NCBI GenBank assembly: GCA_016714785.1
Contig: JADKCC010000041.1
Location: 1-30,724, forward strand
Origin: Saprospiraceae bacterium
GTDB lineage: Bacteria > Bacteroidota > Bacteroidia > Chitinophagales > Saprospiraceae
Length of the DNA stretch: 30,724 nt
Reading direction: 5' to 3'
Shown piece by piece: positions 7,034 to 14,255 of this stretch. The position numbers and the translations under genes are program-made. The notes below the pieces were generated by a model. That model had not been told where the DNA came from, ran no database searches, and saw nothing but the letters and a program-made list of their open reading frames with translations. Position 1 is the first letter of the stretch; the number at the start of each line of letters is the position of its first letter.

Positions 7034-7351
7034 ATGAGTACGTCAGTTGCTTCAGTTCGTCGTTTTGATTATGGTTCGTTATTTACTAGTGCCACAGTTT
7101 TTGATGCTAGTTGTGAGCATATTCCGTTTGGGGAGTTTGTTCGTTCATGTATTGCTCGTCATTTAGCTTGTGATTGGGGAGATTGTTGTCCAGATGATGC
7201 TGCCCTTAATGATGCTGCCTTAGTAGATGGTAGTCGTATTTTTTCAGTATATCATATTCCTGCAGGGTTGTACGGTTTAGATAGTAAGATTTGGATTATT
7301 ACAGAGTCTAGTAGAGAGTACACTACAGTTATCTTTCCATCAGAGTATTAG
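7034..7351 (+). CDS. Small plasmid-type conserved protein, paralogue 1
   Basis: This 105-aa protein has the block ARHLACDWGDCCPDDAALND, then DGSRIFSVYHIP and KIWIITESSREYTTVIFPSEY. These match the pattern RHxxGDWGDxxxxDxxxNxxAL, then GxRxxSxYxxxxGxKxWIITExxRxxTTxLxPxEY. That family is common on plasmids and islands and is often mislabelled as a restriction subunit M. Its function is unknown. It starts at ATG 7034 after a T-rich leader and ends 15 bp before an intrinsic terminator. Codon use leans strongly to G/T-rich codons, unlike the core genes of the window, which suggests transfer. The next gene is a diverged copy. Confidence 0.75.
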   Translation: MSTSVASVRRFDYGSLFTSATVFDASCEHIPFGEFVRSCIARHLACDWGDCCPDDAALNDAALVDGSRIFSVYHIPAGLYGLDSKIWIITESSREYTTVIFPSEY

Positions 7352-7365
7352 TCCATCATCATTAG

Positions 7366-7398
7366 TAGTCCTGGGTATTGTGCTCGGGACTATTTTTT
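7366..7398 (+). terminator. Intrinsic terminator after paralogue 1
   Basis: TAGTCC 7366-7371 pairs with GGACTA 7387-7392, followed by six T. The loop is about 15 nt. Confidence 0.65.
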
Positions 7399-7437
7399 AT
7401 TTCACCTTTTTTATTTCACCTATTTAATTTTATACGT

Positions 7438-7764
7438 ATGAGATATACACATCGCCTTCCTGAGCTTACATTTGAGCTTGGTACTATAGTTTTCAGTCCT
7501 GGTATTAGAGCAGGATTATTGTCATCATCAGGATTACAGCCTTATTTAGATCATGTCCTAGAGTGTCATGCAGCTACAGATTTTGGTATTATTTCCAGAG
7601 CCATGAGATTTGATAATGTATTGGCTGCGTTGATGGATACAGGTCAGTTGACTTCGAGATTCTTCATTACTCCTACTATTTGTCCACCAGAGACAGTTGT
7701 CATTGTCACTACCCATCTGGATGAGCGTACTACCACGATCAGGTTTGCATCAGAGCAGCTTTAG
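7438..7764 (+). CDS. Small plasmid-type conserved protein, diverged paralogue 2
   Basis: ATG 7438 gives 108 aa. It aligns with the gene at 7034: FELGTIVFSPG matches FDYGSLFTSAT, VLECHAATDFG matches IARHLACDWGD, AALMDTGQLTSRFFITP matches AALVDGSRIFSVYHIP, and VIVTTHLDERTTTIRFASEQL matches IWIITESSREYTTVIFPSEY. The WGD tryptophan and the WIITE tryptophan are both replaced, so it has drifted away from the family consensus. I chose ATG 7438 over an in-frame GTG at 7378, because the earlier stretch is hydrophobic low-complexity sequence and overlaps the preceding terminator. The function is unknown; it looks like a tandem duplication followed by divergence. Confidence 0.65.
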   Translation: MRYTHRLPELTFELGTIVFSPGIRAGLLSSSGLQPYLDHVLECHAATDFGIISRAMRFDNVLAALMDTGQLTSRFFITPTICPPETVVIVTTHLDERTTTIRFASEQL

Positions 7765-7775
7765 GTAGTCCATTA

Positions 7776-7811
7776 GGTAGCCTTGGTTTTTGATCAGGGC
7801 TATCTTTTTTT
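7776..7811 (+). terminator. Intrinsic terminator after paralogue 2
   Basis: A 9-bp stem joins 7776-7784 (GGTAGCCTT) and 7796-7804 (AGGGCTATC, two G-U pairs), with an 11-nt loop and a run of T after it. Confidence 0.65.
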
Positions 7812-7879
7812 AATGGCAGAATATCTTTATGGCATTGCAGCTTAATGGCATTGCAATTTCTAATTGCAATCTTAATAAA

Positions 7880-7912
7880 CGAAAAAAGGCCCCGAACCAG
7901 CGTCCGGAGCCC
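7880..7912 (-). terminator. Intrinsic terminator of the four-gene module
   Basis: On the minus strand GGCTCCG pairs with CGGGGCC (one G-U pair) and is followed by six T. It lies about 30-60 bp after the stop of the last module gene at 7942. Confidence 0.65.
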
Positions 7913-7941
7913 AACCCATGCAAAACAAATCAAACTAAAAC

Positions 7942-8223
7942 TCAATCTCTATCCCGTTCGTCAGAGCGTCCACGCTCTGATGCAGTATCATCAGGTTTCT
8001 TGCCTAAATCTTTACCGCTCTTTTCCTTTTTGAAGGGAAGCTCTACGTTCCCGGGAAATATCTTGTGCAATCCCTTCGACACACCAAAACTTACCATCGC
8101 TCCCACACATGCCAGGATACCAGTCTTGATGATGTCGCTTCCATCTACGATGCCGATGAAAGCGATCAAGGTACCACCGAGCGTTCCCATCGCCTGATCA
8201 CTATGATGAATTCCCATCCCCAT
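7942..8223 (-). CDS. Small membrane protein, holin-like in layout
   Basis: From ATG 8223 the product is 93 aa. Two hydrophobic segments (GTLGGTLIAFIGIV and TGILACVGAMVSFGVS) are followed by a long charged tail (KKEKSGKDLGKKPDDTASER). Similar short Bacteroidetes proteins end their second segment with the same (V/A)GA(M/T)VSF(G/I)VS motif. I prefer ATG 8223 to the start at 8262 because AGGAGGG lies five bases ahead of it and the first 13 residues of the longer form are only the overlap with the upstream gene. It is the last gene of a tightly packed minus-strand operon that overlaps its neighbour by 23 bp. Holin-like is a description of size and topology, not a demonstrated function. Confidence 0.55.
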   Translation of the reverse strand: MGMGIHHSDQAMGTLGGTLIAFIGIVDGSDIIKTGILACVGAMVSFGVSKGLHKIFPGNVELPFKKEKSGKDLGKKPDDTASERGRSDERDRD

Positions 8224-8463
8224 CAGACCCTCCTTCCTTTTTTTCGCCGATGGCATCATCACCCATATTGGTGATCTGACTCACAGCTGTGGCCACACCG
8301 CCAGCTGTTACTAGGTATCCACCTAAAGTGACCACCGCTGCGGGAAGCGATACAGGTGCCGTCAACAACACTGTACCCACACCCGCCATGATCAATCCAA
8401 TATTTCGCAACACCCTAAAAAATTTGGTGTCGGTGCCTTCGCCCTATCTATGATTTCACTCAT
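8201..8463 (-). pseudogene. Small membrane protein of the module, frameshifted in a homopolymer
   Basis: The start ATG at 8463 shares a base with the stop of the upstream gene (TGATG), a sign of translational coupling. The first frame reads MSEIIDRAKAPTPNF. One added base in the A6T3 run (plus strand 8417-8425) joins it to RVLRNIGLIMAGVGTV and a hydrophobic stretch of about 45 residues rich in A, V, G and L, then a charged tail. The restored protein is 87 aa. The signature with DRxKxPTPKFF followed by LRNIGL is one I associate with a conserved family of small Bacteroidetes membrane proteins. As written, translation from the coupled start ends early; an internal GTG at 8413 could still give a 70-aa product. 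Confidence 0.6.
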
Positions 8464-8859
8464 CACTTTTTACTTTTAATGTCAATAAAATGTTCCTTCT
8501 CATCACTAATTCGCAAATTCTCAATGACATAGTTTAGTGCTAATCTGGAATATTGCCCTTTTCCGTTCCCTGTCAAAGAAAACACCGGAGCAATACAGCC
8601 CCGGAGTTCCTTCTGAGCATCATTGGCCACATGTACCAGGATACCTGATCTGCCTTTCACACCATCTAATCTGCAGGCACTCTCCGTGTTTTGGATGTTG
8701 AATGATGGCCACTGGATAAACTCCTTCCGGCACACACGATATATTTCGCTCATTATTGGCCCATCTCAATTCAATACTCCGACACAGCAAGACACCATTG
8801 ATCAGAATCTCCCCATCTGTCCAGCCATCCCTATACAACCTTTGAAGCTCAATTACCAT
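8463..8859 (-). pseudogene. DUF5675-like protein, frameshifted
   Basis: The first frame, from ATG 8859, reads MVIELQRLYRDGWTDGEIL, then SIELRWANNERNISCVPEG. It shifts near 8666-8669 (minus-strand ATTAGATGG) into DGVKGRSGILVHVANDAQKE and LRGCIAPVFSLTGNGKGQYS, ending at 8463. Removing one base gives 131 aa with the full DUF5675 pattern: the TIEL.W.xNxxxxSCIPxGxY block, then GRSGIxxHxAN, then GCIAPV. DUF5675 has no established activity. In Bacteroidetes and their prophage-like regions it commonly sits with small membrane proteins, as here. It is 9 bp behind the 250-aa gene and coupled to the next one. Confidence 0.7.
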
Positions 8860-8868
8860 CTCAAATCC

Positions 8869-9621
8869 TTAGATTACATCGATAACTGCCAATGAATTAT
8901 ACCCACCATTCTTGAGAGAATACTGCGTACCATTCACTTCCTGATAAAACTCAATCTGAAGTGTGAACACATGAATACCAGTCGCCAAAGCTGGCGGAGC
9001 TGCATGTGTCAGATTGATGTCCACGGAAGTGTTGTTGATCGGGATGTTCACAGAGTTGCTGATCAGCGTCTCGAACTCTCCCATCTGGAAATCCATCTTT
9101 GACCATCCAGCTTTGAACGTCACATGCGTAGATCCTGGAGCCTTCACCAAATCCATCATTGGCACCACACCAAGGATATCCAGTGCGCCAGTAGTCGTGT
9201 TCAAAGCAAAAGTCTTGAACAAAATACCACTCAAAATCGCGCGATTGTTGAAGTTAAAACCCTTCAGCACAGCTTTACCTTCGGGAAGGTCAAAGCCTTC
9301 ATGGACATGTCTCTCTCCACGGTCATTAGCCGCATCCAGATTTTTAACATCTGTCATCAATCTGGTCAATCTTGATACCACCCGGTTGTCACTGGCGGTC
9401 ATCATCAGATTTCTCAATGCTGTTCTCAACAGCTTCCCTGCACTCGCTGACATTCCGAACTCAGCGCCATTCTCCCTCGTTCGCTGAAAAGTCGGATCAT
9501 TCGCGATCCTATCTCCAGAGACACCACCTTTGGTCCTTACCAAAAAACCATCAGCACTTTTGTAAAAGGATAGGTCATCAAGCTTTCCCACCACCTTCAA
9601 TAATCCACCTTGTTTAGCCAT
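8869..9621 (-). CDS. Conserved 250-aa Bacteroidetes protein of unknown function
   Basis: The protein starts MAKQGGLLKVVGKLDDLSFY and continues DGFLVRTKGGVSGDRIANDP, QRTRENGAEFG and SAGKLLRTALRNLM. This is a conserved N-terminal signature I have met in many Bacteroidetes hypothetical proteins that resemble DUF6266-type proteins in layout, but I do not assign it to that family. The second half is rich in beta-strand patterns (HVTFKAGWSKMDFQMGEF, IHVFTLQIEFYQEVNG). There is no signal peptide or membrane segment. It is the first gene of the four-gene minus-strand operon. A structural or extracellular particle role is conceivable given the repetitive beta-rich tail, but this is speculation. The frame is intact. 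Confidence 0.65.
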   Translation of the reverse strand: MAKQGGLLKVVGKLDDLSFYKSADGFLVRTKGGVSGDRIANDPTFQRTRENGAEFGMSASAGKLLRTALRNLMMTASDNRVVSRLTRLMTDVKNLDAANDRGERHVHEGFDLPEGKAVLKGFNFNNRAILSGILFKTFALNTTTGALDILGVVPMMDLVKAPGSTHVTFKAGWSKMDFQMGEFETLISNSVNIPINNTSVDINLTHAAPPALATGIHVFTLQIEFYQEVNGTQYSLKNGGYNSLAVIDVI

Positions 9622-9790
9622 AATGCCACAATTTAAAAAGTTAAATAATACGACAAAGATGTAGGTACATTTCTCACTTTACGCCACTTTATTAAGCACC
9701 ACTATCATAAATAACAATAATTTACATATATTATCAAACAATAACATATATCTTTAAGCGTTTTTTAACAATATTTTCCCACAAACAACT

Positions 9791-9798
9791 TACTTTTG
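9791..9798 (+). promoter_or_regulatory. Bacteroidetes-type -10 box
   Basis: TACTTTTG fits TAnnTTTG exactly. The next gene downstream is at 10020, so transcription from here would give a leader of about 215 nt that contains the 11-bp repeats. No good -33 TTTG is seen. Confidence 0.4.
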
Positions 9799-9927
9799 TA
9801 CAGCAATTGAGAACCAAAACAATTACACAAGTTGTTTTTCCCAGCACCTGAGATATAAATACTCGAGAAATTACACCCACCCACGACAAACCCTCATAGT
9901 AAAAAATCATCTGACCCGTCCTAAAAA

Positions 9928-9982
9928 GATAGTGTATGGATGATGTATAGATAGTGTATGGATAGTGTATGGATAGTGTATG
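9928..9982. repeat. Five tandem 11-bp repeats (iteron-like operator)
   Basis: GATAGTGTATG occurs at 9928-9938, 9950-9960, 9961-9971 and 9972-9982. The second unit, at 9939-9949, is GATGATGTATA. An inverted half-copy (ACTATC) follows at 9988-9993. The period is close to one helical turn, so each unit presents the same DNA face. The repeats end 38 bp before the start of the gene at 10020, which makes them a likely operator or an element recognition site. Confidence 0.8.
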
Positions 9983-10019
9983 ACAGTACTATCATCGATT
10001 ATGTTAAATAAAGTGTAGT

Positions 10020-10217
10020 ATGAGCAAATTTTCAAGACTGATTATATACCCTAAAGATGTCTCCGCCATCACTGGTAAGAACTACCGGACTTCCTGGCTC
10101 TTATTAAATAAGATCAAAACCTACTATGGCAAGAAAGATCATCAACCTGTAACGGTATTAGAATTTTGTGAATACATGGGTTTGAAAGTAGAAGATGTAA
10201 TTTCAGTCATGAATTAG
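10020..10217 (+). CDS. Small helix-turn-helix-type protein of a Bacteroidetes mobile element
   Basis: The 65-aa protein MSKFSRLIIYPKDVSAITGK, with TSWLLLNKIKTYYGKKDHQP and TVLEFCEYMGLKVEDV, fits a small family in which an (I/V)YPKD(V/I)xxITGKxxRTxxxLLxKI segment is followed by VTxxEFCxYxGL. It is found beside RteC and integrase genes in Bacteroidetes elements. The predicted helices and the lone YPKD/TGK pattern suggest DNA binding, probably as a transcription or excision factor. It converges with rteC (31-bp gap) and is preceded by the 11-bp repeats, which it may bind. The ATG at 10020 is the only sensible start. Confidence 0.65.
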   Translation: MSKFSRLIIYPKDVSAITGKNYRTSWLLLNKIKTYYGKKDHQPVTVLEFCEYMGLKVEDVISVMN

Positions 10218-10248
10218 AGCACTTATTGTTTACCAAGAGGGAATGGCA

Positions 10249-11013
10249 TTAGGGCTTATTGCGGTGTCTTTTTTGTTTGTCTTGGAGAGCTTTCGCTTTC
10301 TTATTACAAAATCTTGCAGGGTCCTGACGTTCCATTATATCATGCGAAGTACCATCAAAATCAGTAATATTCACTTCAAAAAATAATTGAAATCGCTCAT
10401 GTAATTCCTTCAACGTAACATCACCATTATTGATCACTTTTGTCTCTTTCCAACTTGTTAGCTCCTCCACATACTCAATCTGCAATCCTGTCCACTCTAA
10501 TTTCCTAAAATCGGCAATCTTATCTTCTATTTGCCTACTGTCCAATTTATTATCCAAATATTTTTGCAACATATAAAGTGCTTTGATTACGGCAAAAATA
10601 TTACATTTTTCCGATTTTTTGACAAACCATATATTATCTTTTTCCGCACTATCCAAACGATAGTACTTTAATTCTTCCACAATGGTCTTAGAATCGTCAT
10701 GCAGACTAGTTTCAAGTTCCTTGTAATATTTCCGCTCTTTACCAATTGGTTTTTCAGACTCAAGATCCAGCAACCTTTCGTAATATATACCATACTGAAA
10801 TAATTTTGGTCTTTCATTACGGTAATAATTGATCTCTTCAGCTACAGATTGAAAGGGAAATGTGTTTTCCAGCTCAACCATCTTGGATATTTGAGATACA
10901 ATGAAATTTTTCCTTTGCTTAATCGTTTCCAGACTTAATAAAGACGTATGCCCTACATCATTGCAATATACCTCGAAGGCATTTATAACGGAATGTAGCT
11001 CTTTTAAAAGCAT
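10249..11013 (-). CDS. RteC-domain protein
   Basis: The 254-aa protein shows the RteC pattern. The N-terminal part has NYYRNERPKLFQYGIYYERL followed by LESEKP; then KYYKELETSLHDD; then EELKYYRLDSAEKDNIWFV; and a C-terminal helical domain ending in VTLKELHERFQLFFEVNI and a basic tail. RteC of the CTnDOT family of conjugative transposons activates excision genes, so this protein may control mobility of the island. It lies 116 bp upstream of the integrase stop on the same strand, though transcribed after the integrase gene. The family assignment is based on these sequence blocks; the regulatory role is inferred from RteC of CTnDOT. Confidence 0.8.
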   Translation of the reverse strand: MLLKELHSVINAFEVYCNDVGHTSLLSLETIKQRKNFIVSQISKMVELENTFPFQSVAEEINYYRNERPKLFQYGIYYERLLDLESEKPIGKERKYYKELETSLHDDSKTIVEELKYYRLDSAEKDNIWFVKKSEKCNIFAVIKALYMLQKYLDNKLDSRQIEDKIADFRKLEWTGLQIEYVEELTSWKETKVINNGDVTLKELHERFQLFFEVNITDFDGTSHDIMERQDPARFCNKKAKALQDKQKRHRNKP

Positions 11014-11129
11014 AGGCTATATCAATCTTCACTTAACAGGTTTAGGGTAAAACTTACAATCAATCAAAAACAAATAACGAATAATTTTCGCACCAAAGTA
11101 TATTATTCTTGATTTTAACAATTACTAAT

Positions 11130-12449
11130 CTATACAACTAAAAAAGGCAGTATGTCACCAGTACTGCCTTTTTTTGAATAAATTAAAACCTTATTGTGCC
11201 TTTTTGAGTCTTCATTCTTTGGAGAAAAAAGTTTCTCACTCAATTGGTCCATCTCAGCTCCAACTCTACTTTCTACAATCTTACCATAAATCTGGGTGGT
11301 CTTTATGCTTTTGTGACCTAGCATTTTGCTTGTAGCTTCGAGACTTACTCCATTTGTCAATAGAACAGTAGTCGCAAATGTATGCCTGGCAATGTGCGTG
11401 GTCAATGGTTTTGTAATGCCACATATATCTGCCAATTCTTTAAGGTAGGTATTTAGCCTTTGATTGCTTTTCATTGGTAGAAGACGATTCTTGCTCACAC
11501 ATACAGGATGTTCTTTGTACTTTTCAATAATATTTAGTGCTGGCTCTAGTAAAGGAACATTACTCACATTATCATTTTTCTGTCTAGAAGTATATATCCA
11601 TTTCTTACCGTTGATGCCAGTAACTAAATGATCAGAACATAAAAGGGAGGTATCTTTGTAGGCATATCCTGTATAACAACAGAAAACAAAACAATCTCGC
11701 ACCTCACTTAATCTAGGAATAGTAATTTCCTTTTCAACAATTCGCTGCAACTCTTCAGCGGTGAGATATTCCTTTTTTGTCTCTTTAGTATGCGCCTTAT
11801 AAGATGACAATACATTTTTGACTAAGTAATCATATTTTACACCATAATCAAGTACTCGACTTAGATATTGCATAAACTTGACCAGTGTATTTTGATGAAG
11901 CTTTACAATAGATTTTAGGTATATCTCATATTCCATCGCAAAAGAATATTTGATCTGATCAATCTGGAGATCTGATACTTGGTATTTGTACACAAGAAAA
12001 TCTAGAATCCTTCCTTTGTACAATTTATAGCGATTGAAAGTAATCTTTCCAATCTCTATTCCCACAAGGCCTTCATATTGCTGATTGTGAAGCTCACATA
12101 ATTCAGAAATGGTGATCGCTTGTTTTTTTGAGACTTCATCCTTACCCATTAAACGATTACGAATTTCATCAACAATAATATCTTCCTGGTTGGCCTTCAT
12201 AGTATGGAATATTTGTAGTACATCCATTTTCATAGTATCCAAATGGAGATTGATGGTGCTAACCTTTTTAGAGCTGCCTTTCACCCTTCCGAAATTGGAA
12301 TCCCATTCGTCATAATTTACTTTGTGGCCAGTTCCGATGTAAGCGCGCCGACCTGACAGGTACAATTGCATCATCACAGGTGATGATCCTGAATTCTTTT
12401 TATCCGACCGAAGGATAAAACTTACCTTAAGAATTTCTAACTTTTTCAT
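11130..12449 (-). CDS. Bacteroidetes-type tyrosine recombinase (island integrase)
   Basis: This 439-aa integrase has an N-terminal arm-binding domain (LEILKVSFILRSDKKNSG), a SAM-like core-binding domain and a C-terminal catalytic domain. The catalytic residues seen are the beta-hairpin lysine region (WIYTSRQKNDN), HIARHTFATTVLL (HxxR), LGHKSIKTTQIYGKI (second His and the nucleophilic Tyr). The position of the first catalytic Arg is replaced in CYTGYAYKD, as in many Bacteroidetes integrases of the IntDOT type. It lies 277 bp from tRNA-Arg and probably integrates the island there. The final 20 residues read through a strong hairpin terminator (11141-11173). One added base in the T5 run at 11201-11205 would give a normal stop at 11191, so the C-terminal tail may be an artefact of a frame slip. 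Confidence 0.9.
   Translation of the reverse strand: MKKLEILKVSFILRSDKKNSGSSPVMMQLYLSGRRAYIGTGHKVNYDEWDSNFGRVKGSSKKVSTINLHLDTMKMDVLQIFHTMKANQEDIIVDEIRNRLMGKDEVSKKQAITISELCELHNQQYEGLVGIEIGKITFNRYKLYKGRILDFLVYKYQVSDLQIDQIKYSFAMEYEIYLKSIVKLHQNTLVKFMQYLSRVLDYGVKYDYLVKNVLSSYKAHTKETKKEYLTAEELQRIVEKEITIPRLSEVRDCFVFCCYTGYAYKDTSLLCSDHLVTGINGKKWIYTSRQKNDNVSNVPLLEPALNIIEKYKEHPVCVSKNRLLPMKSNQRLNTYLKELADICGITKPLTTHIARHTFATTVLLTNGVSLEATSKMLGHKSIKTTQIYGKIVESRVGAEMDQLSEKLFSPKNEDSKRHNKVLIYSKKGSTGDILPFLVV
11141..11173. terminator. Bidirectional intrinsic terminator overlapping the integrase 3' end
   Basis: AAAAAGGCAGTA 11141-11152 is perfectly inverted at 11162-11173 (TACTGCCTTTTT) with a 9-nt loop, and both strands end in a T-tract. 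On the minus strand it ends the integrase transcript ahead of rteC. Confidence 0.8.
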
Positions 12450-12726
12450 TTGTATTGCATGGTTTTAAAACGTGAAAAAATACTTTCCTGTTGCCATGCA
12501 GCGTAAAATAAGTGAAGAATTGTCGCGTATAAACATTTGCGACAGCTATTTTGGTATTTGCGACGGTCGCAAATGTGTCGCAAAATAGTATGCTTTTTGA
12601 CCCTTGTCGCTGAATTGTCGTATTAAATTCAGTTTAAAAAACATCAATTTAGCAATGTATTTATTCATAACTCCTTGAAAAACAAATGCCAAACAAGAAA
12701 TTCATCTTGTTTGGCATTCATAAGGG
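12450..12726. promoter_or_regulatory. Integrase upstream region with GCGAC dyads and tRNA terminator
   Basis: ATTTGCGAC occurs at 12535-12543 and 12556-12564, and its inverse GTCGCAAAT at 12566-12574, giving a 19-bp dyad (12556-12574). A near copy GTCGCAAAAT follows at 12577-12586. Single TGTCGC/TTGTCG copies lie at 12521-12526, 12605-12610 and 12615-12620. This spacing in front of an integrase fits arm-type binding sites or an autoregulatory operator. The hairpin at 12685-12718 (13 bp, perfect) ends the tRNA transcript. Confidence 0.6.
12685..12718 (-). terminator. Terminator downstream of tRNA-Arg
   Basis: AATGCCAAACAAG 12685-12697 is perfectly inverted at 12706-12718 with an 8-nt loop. 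On the minus strand the stem is followed by TGTTTTTC. It starts 9 bp after the tRNA. Confidence 0.7.
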
Positions 12727-12800
12727 TGATCCCGACAGGATTCGAACCTGTGACCCACAGATTAGAAATCTGTTGCTCTATCCAGCTGAGCTACGGAACC
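12727..12800 (-). tRNA. tRNA-Arg(TCT)
   Basis: The minus-strand sequence of 74 nt folds into a full cloverleaf. The acceptor is GGTTCCG/CGGGATC (with G-U pairs), the D-arm contains AGCTCAGCTGGATAGAGC, the anticodon stem is ACAGA/TCTGT with loop TTTCTAA (anticodon TCT at 12764-12766), and the T-arm has GGTTCGAATCC. The discriminator is A and no CCA is encoded. It is preceded by a near-ideal promoter, TTTG at 12856-12859 and TACATTTG at 12830-12837. It is the likely attachment locus of the island. I found no second copy of its 3' end in the window. Confidence 0.97.
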
Positions 12801-12829
12801 GTAGATATCTGATTTCTTCAAATCGGGTG

Positions 12830-12859
12830 CAAATGTATGCATTATTTTTTAATATCAAA
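12830..12859 (-). promoter_or_regulatory. Promoter of tRNA-Arg
   Basis: On the minus strand TTTG (12856-12859), 18 bases and TACATTTG (12830-12837) match the Bacteroidetes consensus TTTG-N19-TAnnTTTG. The tRNA begins about 30 bases further on. Confidence 0.75.
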
Positions 12860-12896
12860 GTAATTTTGTTACTTTTTTATCATTTTTTTTTTGATC

Positions 12897-14240
12897 TCAT
12901 ACCCCAAATTCCAATCGTTTTCCTTCTCCTTGTAGGAACGTACCACCATTACTGTTATATACTTCCGTTCCATTCACAAAAGTCCTTTTTACTTTGCCTG
13001 TAAATGCTTTTCCTTCTAATGGAGACCAACCACATTTGTAGTGTACATTTTCTTTTGAGACCTTCCACTGTTCCGTTGGATCTATCAAGACCATATCGGC
13101 ATACAAGCCCTCGTCTATATAACCACGATCTTTCAGTCCAAAACACTCGGCAGGTGCGTGACACATTTTTTCGACCACACGCTCCATGCTGATCATTCCT
13201 TTTTGGACAAATTCCATCATGATGTTTAAACTGTGCTGAACCAATGGTAGGCCTGAAGGAGATTGCAAATAGGGTTGAGATTTTTCAGCCAAAGTATGTG
13301 GAGCATGGTCGGTGGCTATAATATCTAGTCTATCGTCCAATAATGCAGGGAAAAGTGCTTCTTTATTCGATATTTCCTTGATTGCTGGATTACATTTTAT
13401 TTGATTGCCTAAGCTAATATAATCATCCGATGAGAAATACAAGTGATGTACACATACTTCAGAAGTGATTCGTTTTTGCGATAATGGCACATTATTGGTG
13501 AAAAGTGCCAACTCTTTTGCCGTAGATATGTGCAGTATATGCAATCTAGTGTTGTGTCTTTTTGCCAATTCTACCGCAAATGACGAAGAGAGATAACAAC
13601 CTTCTATAGATCTAATCAATGGATGCATGGATGGCTGAAGCGCTTCCCCGTATTGCAACAAAAACTTTTGCAAATTTTCTTTGATGGTCGATTCGTCTTC
13701 GCAATGGGTAGCTATCAGCATAGGTACATTGGCAAATAAGTGCTCCAATGTCTTATGACTATCTACCAACATATTGCCAGTACTAGAGCCCATAAATATT
13801 TTGATACCGCACACATCTTTAGGATTCGTTCGCATTACTTCATCGTAATTATCATTGGATGCACCCATAAAAAAAGAATAATTGGCATACGAAGATTGTG
13901 CTGCTATATCATATTTTTGTTGTAATAATTCTTGAGTCAATGCAGCAGGATTGGTATTGGGCATTTCCATAAAGGAAGTCACTCCTCCAGCAATGGCTGC
14001 TCTAGATTCTGATGCAATGTCCGCTTTGTGCGTAAGGCCTGGCTCTCTAAAATGTACTTGGTCATCTATGATACCGGGTATCAACCAAAGATTTTCACCA
14101 TTTATTTCTTCAGCGTTGCCAGGAATATTTAGTTGAGCACCTATTTTGGAGATACGTCCACCTTCTATCAGCACATCTGCGTATTCTGATTTATTTCTAT
14201 TGAACAATAGTGCTCCTTTGATCACTTTTTTTTGCATCAT
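12897..14240 (-). CDS. pyrC: Dihydroorotase
   Basis: This 447-aa amidohydrolase catalyses ring closure of carbamoyl aspartate to dihydroorotate, step three of pyrimidine synthesis. It carries the class I dihydroorotase signatures: DDQVHFREPG near residue 60 (metal-binding HxH region and substrate-binding Arg), GGVTSFMEMPNT, GIKIFMGSSTGN, ATHCEDES, LHILHIST, and ATDHAPH near residue 310 with the catalytic Asp. The bacterial dihydroorotase substrate block (SPSGLPLVQHSL) is also visible. It is the last gene of a minus-strand operon, 16 bp behind the EI24 gene. The start could be either of two adjacent ATGs at 14240 and 14237. The frame is intact and of normal length. Confidence 0.93.
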   Translation of the reverse strand: MMQKKVIKGALLFNRNKSEYADVLIEGGRISKIGAQLNIPGNAEEINGENLWLIPGIIDDQVHFREPGLTHKADIASESRAAIAGGVTSFMEMPNTNPAALTQELLQQKYDIAAQSSYANYSFFMGASNDNYDEVMRTNPKDVCGIKIFMGSSTGNMLVDSHKTLEHLFANVPMLIATHCEDESTIKENLQKFLLQYGEALQPSMHPLIRSIEGCYLSSSFAVELAKRHNTRLHILHISTAKELALFTNNVPLSQKRITSEVCVHHLYFSSDDYISLGNQIKCNPAIKEISNKEALFPALLDDRLDIIATDHAPHTLAEKSQPYLQSPSGLPLVQHSLNIMMEFVQKGMISMERVVEKMCHAPAECFGLKDRGYIDEGLYADMVLIDPTEQWKVSKENVHYKCGWSPLEGKAFTGKVKRTFVNGTEVYNSNGGTFLQGEGKRLEFGV

Positions 14241-14255
14241 ATCAGTTGGTTTTGG

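Larger units (their letters stand above)
9622..10019. other. Divergent intergenic region with promoter boxes and iteron-like repeats
   Basis: This region lies between the minus-strand module and the plus-strand gene at 10020. On the minus strand CATCTTTG (about 9654-9661) is one mismatch from the Bacteroidetes -10 box and would serve the module. On the plus strand TACTTTTG at 9791-9798 is an exact TAnnTTTG match about 220 bp before the gene at 10020. Five 11-bp tandem repeats fill 9928-9982. No gene is seen here. Confidence 0.55.

Noticed and set aside
7829..8274. Plus-strand open frames opposite the four-gene module
   Set aside because: They are antisense shadows; the minus strand carries the conserved, coupled genes and a terminator.
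9928..9982. CRISPR array
   Set aside because: The repeats are directly adjacent 11-bp units without spacers, and no cas gene is present.
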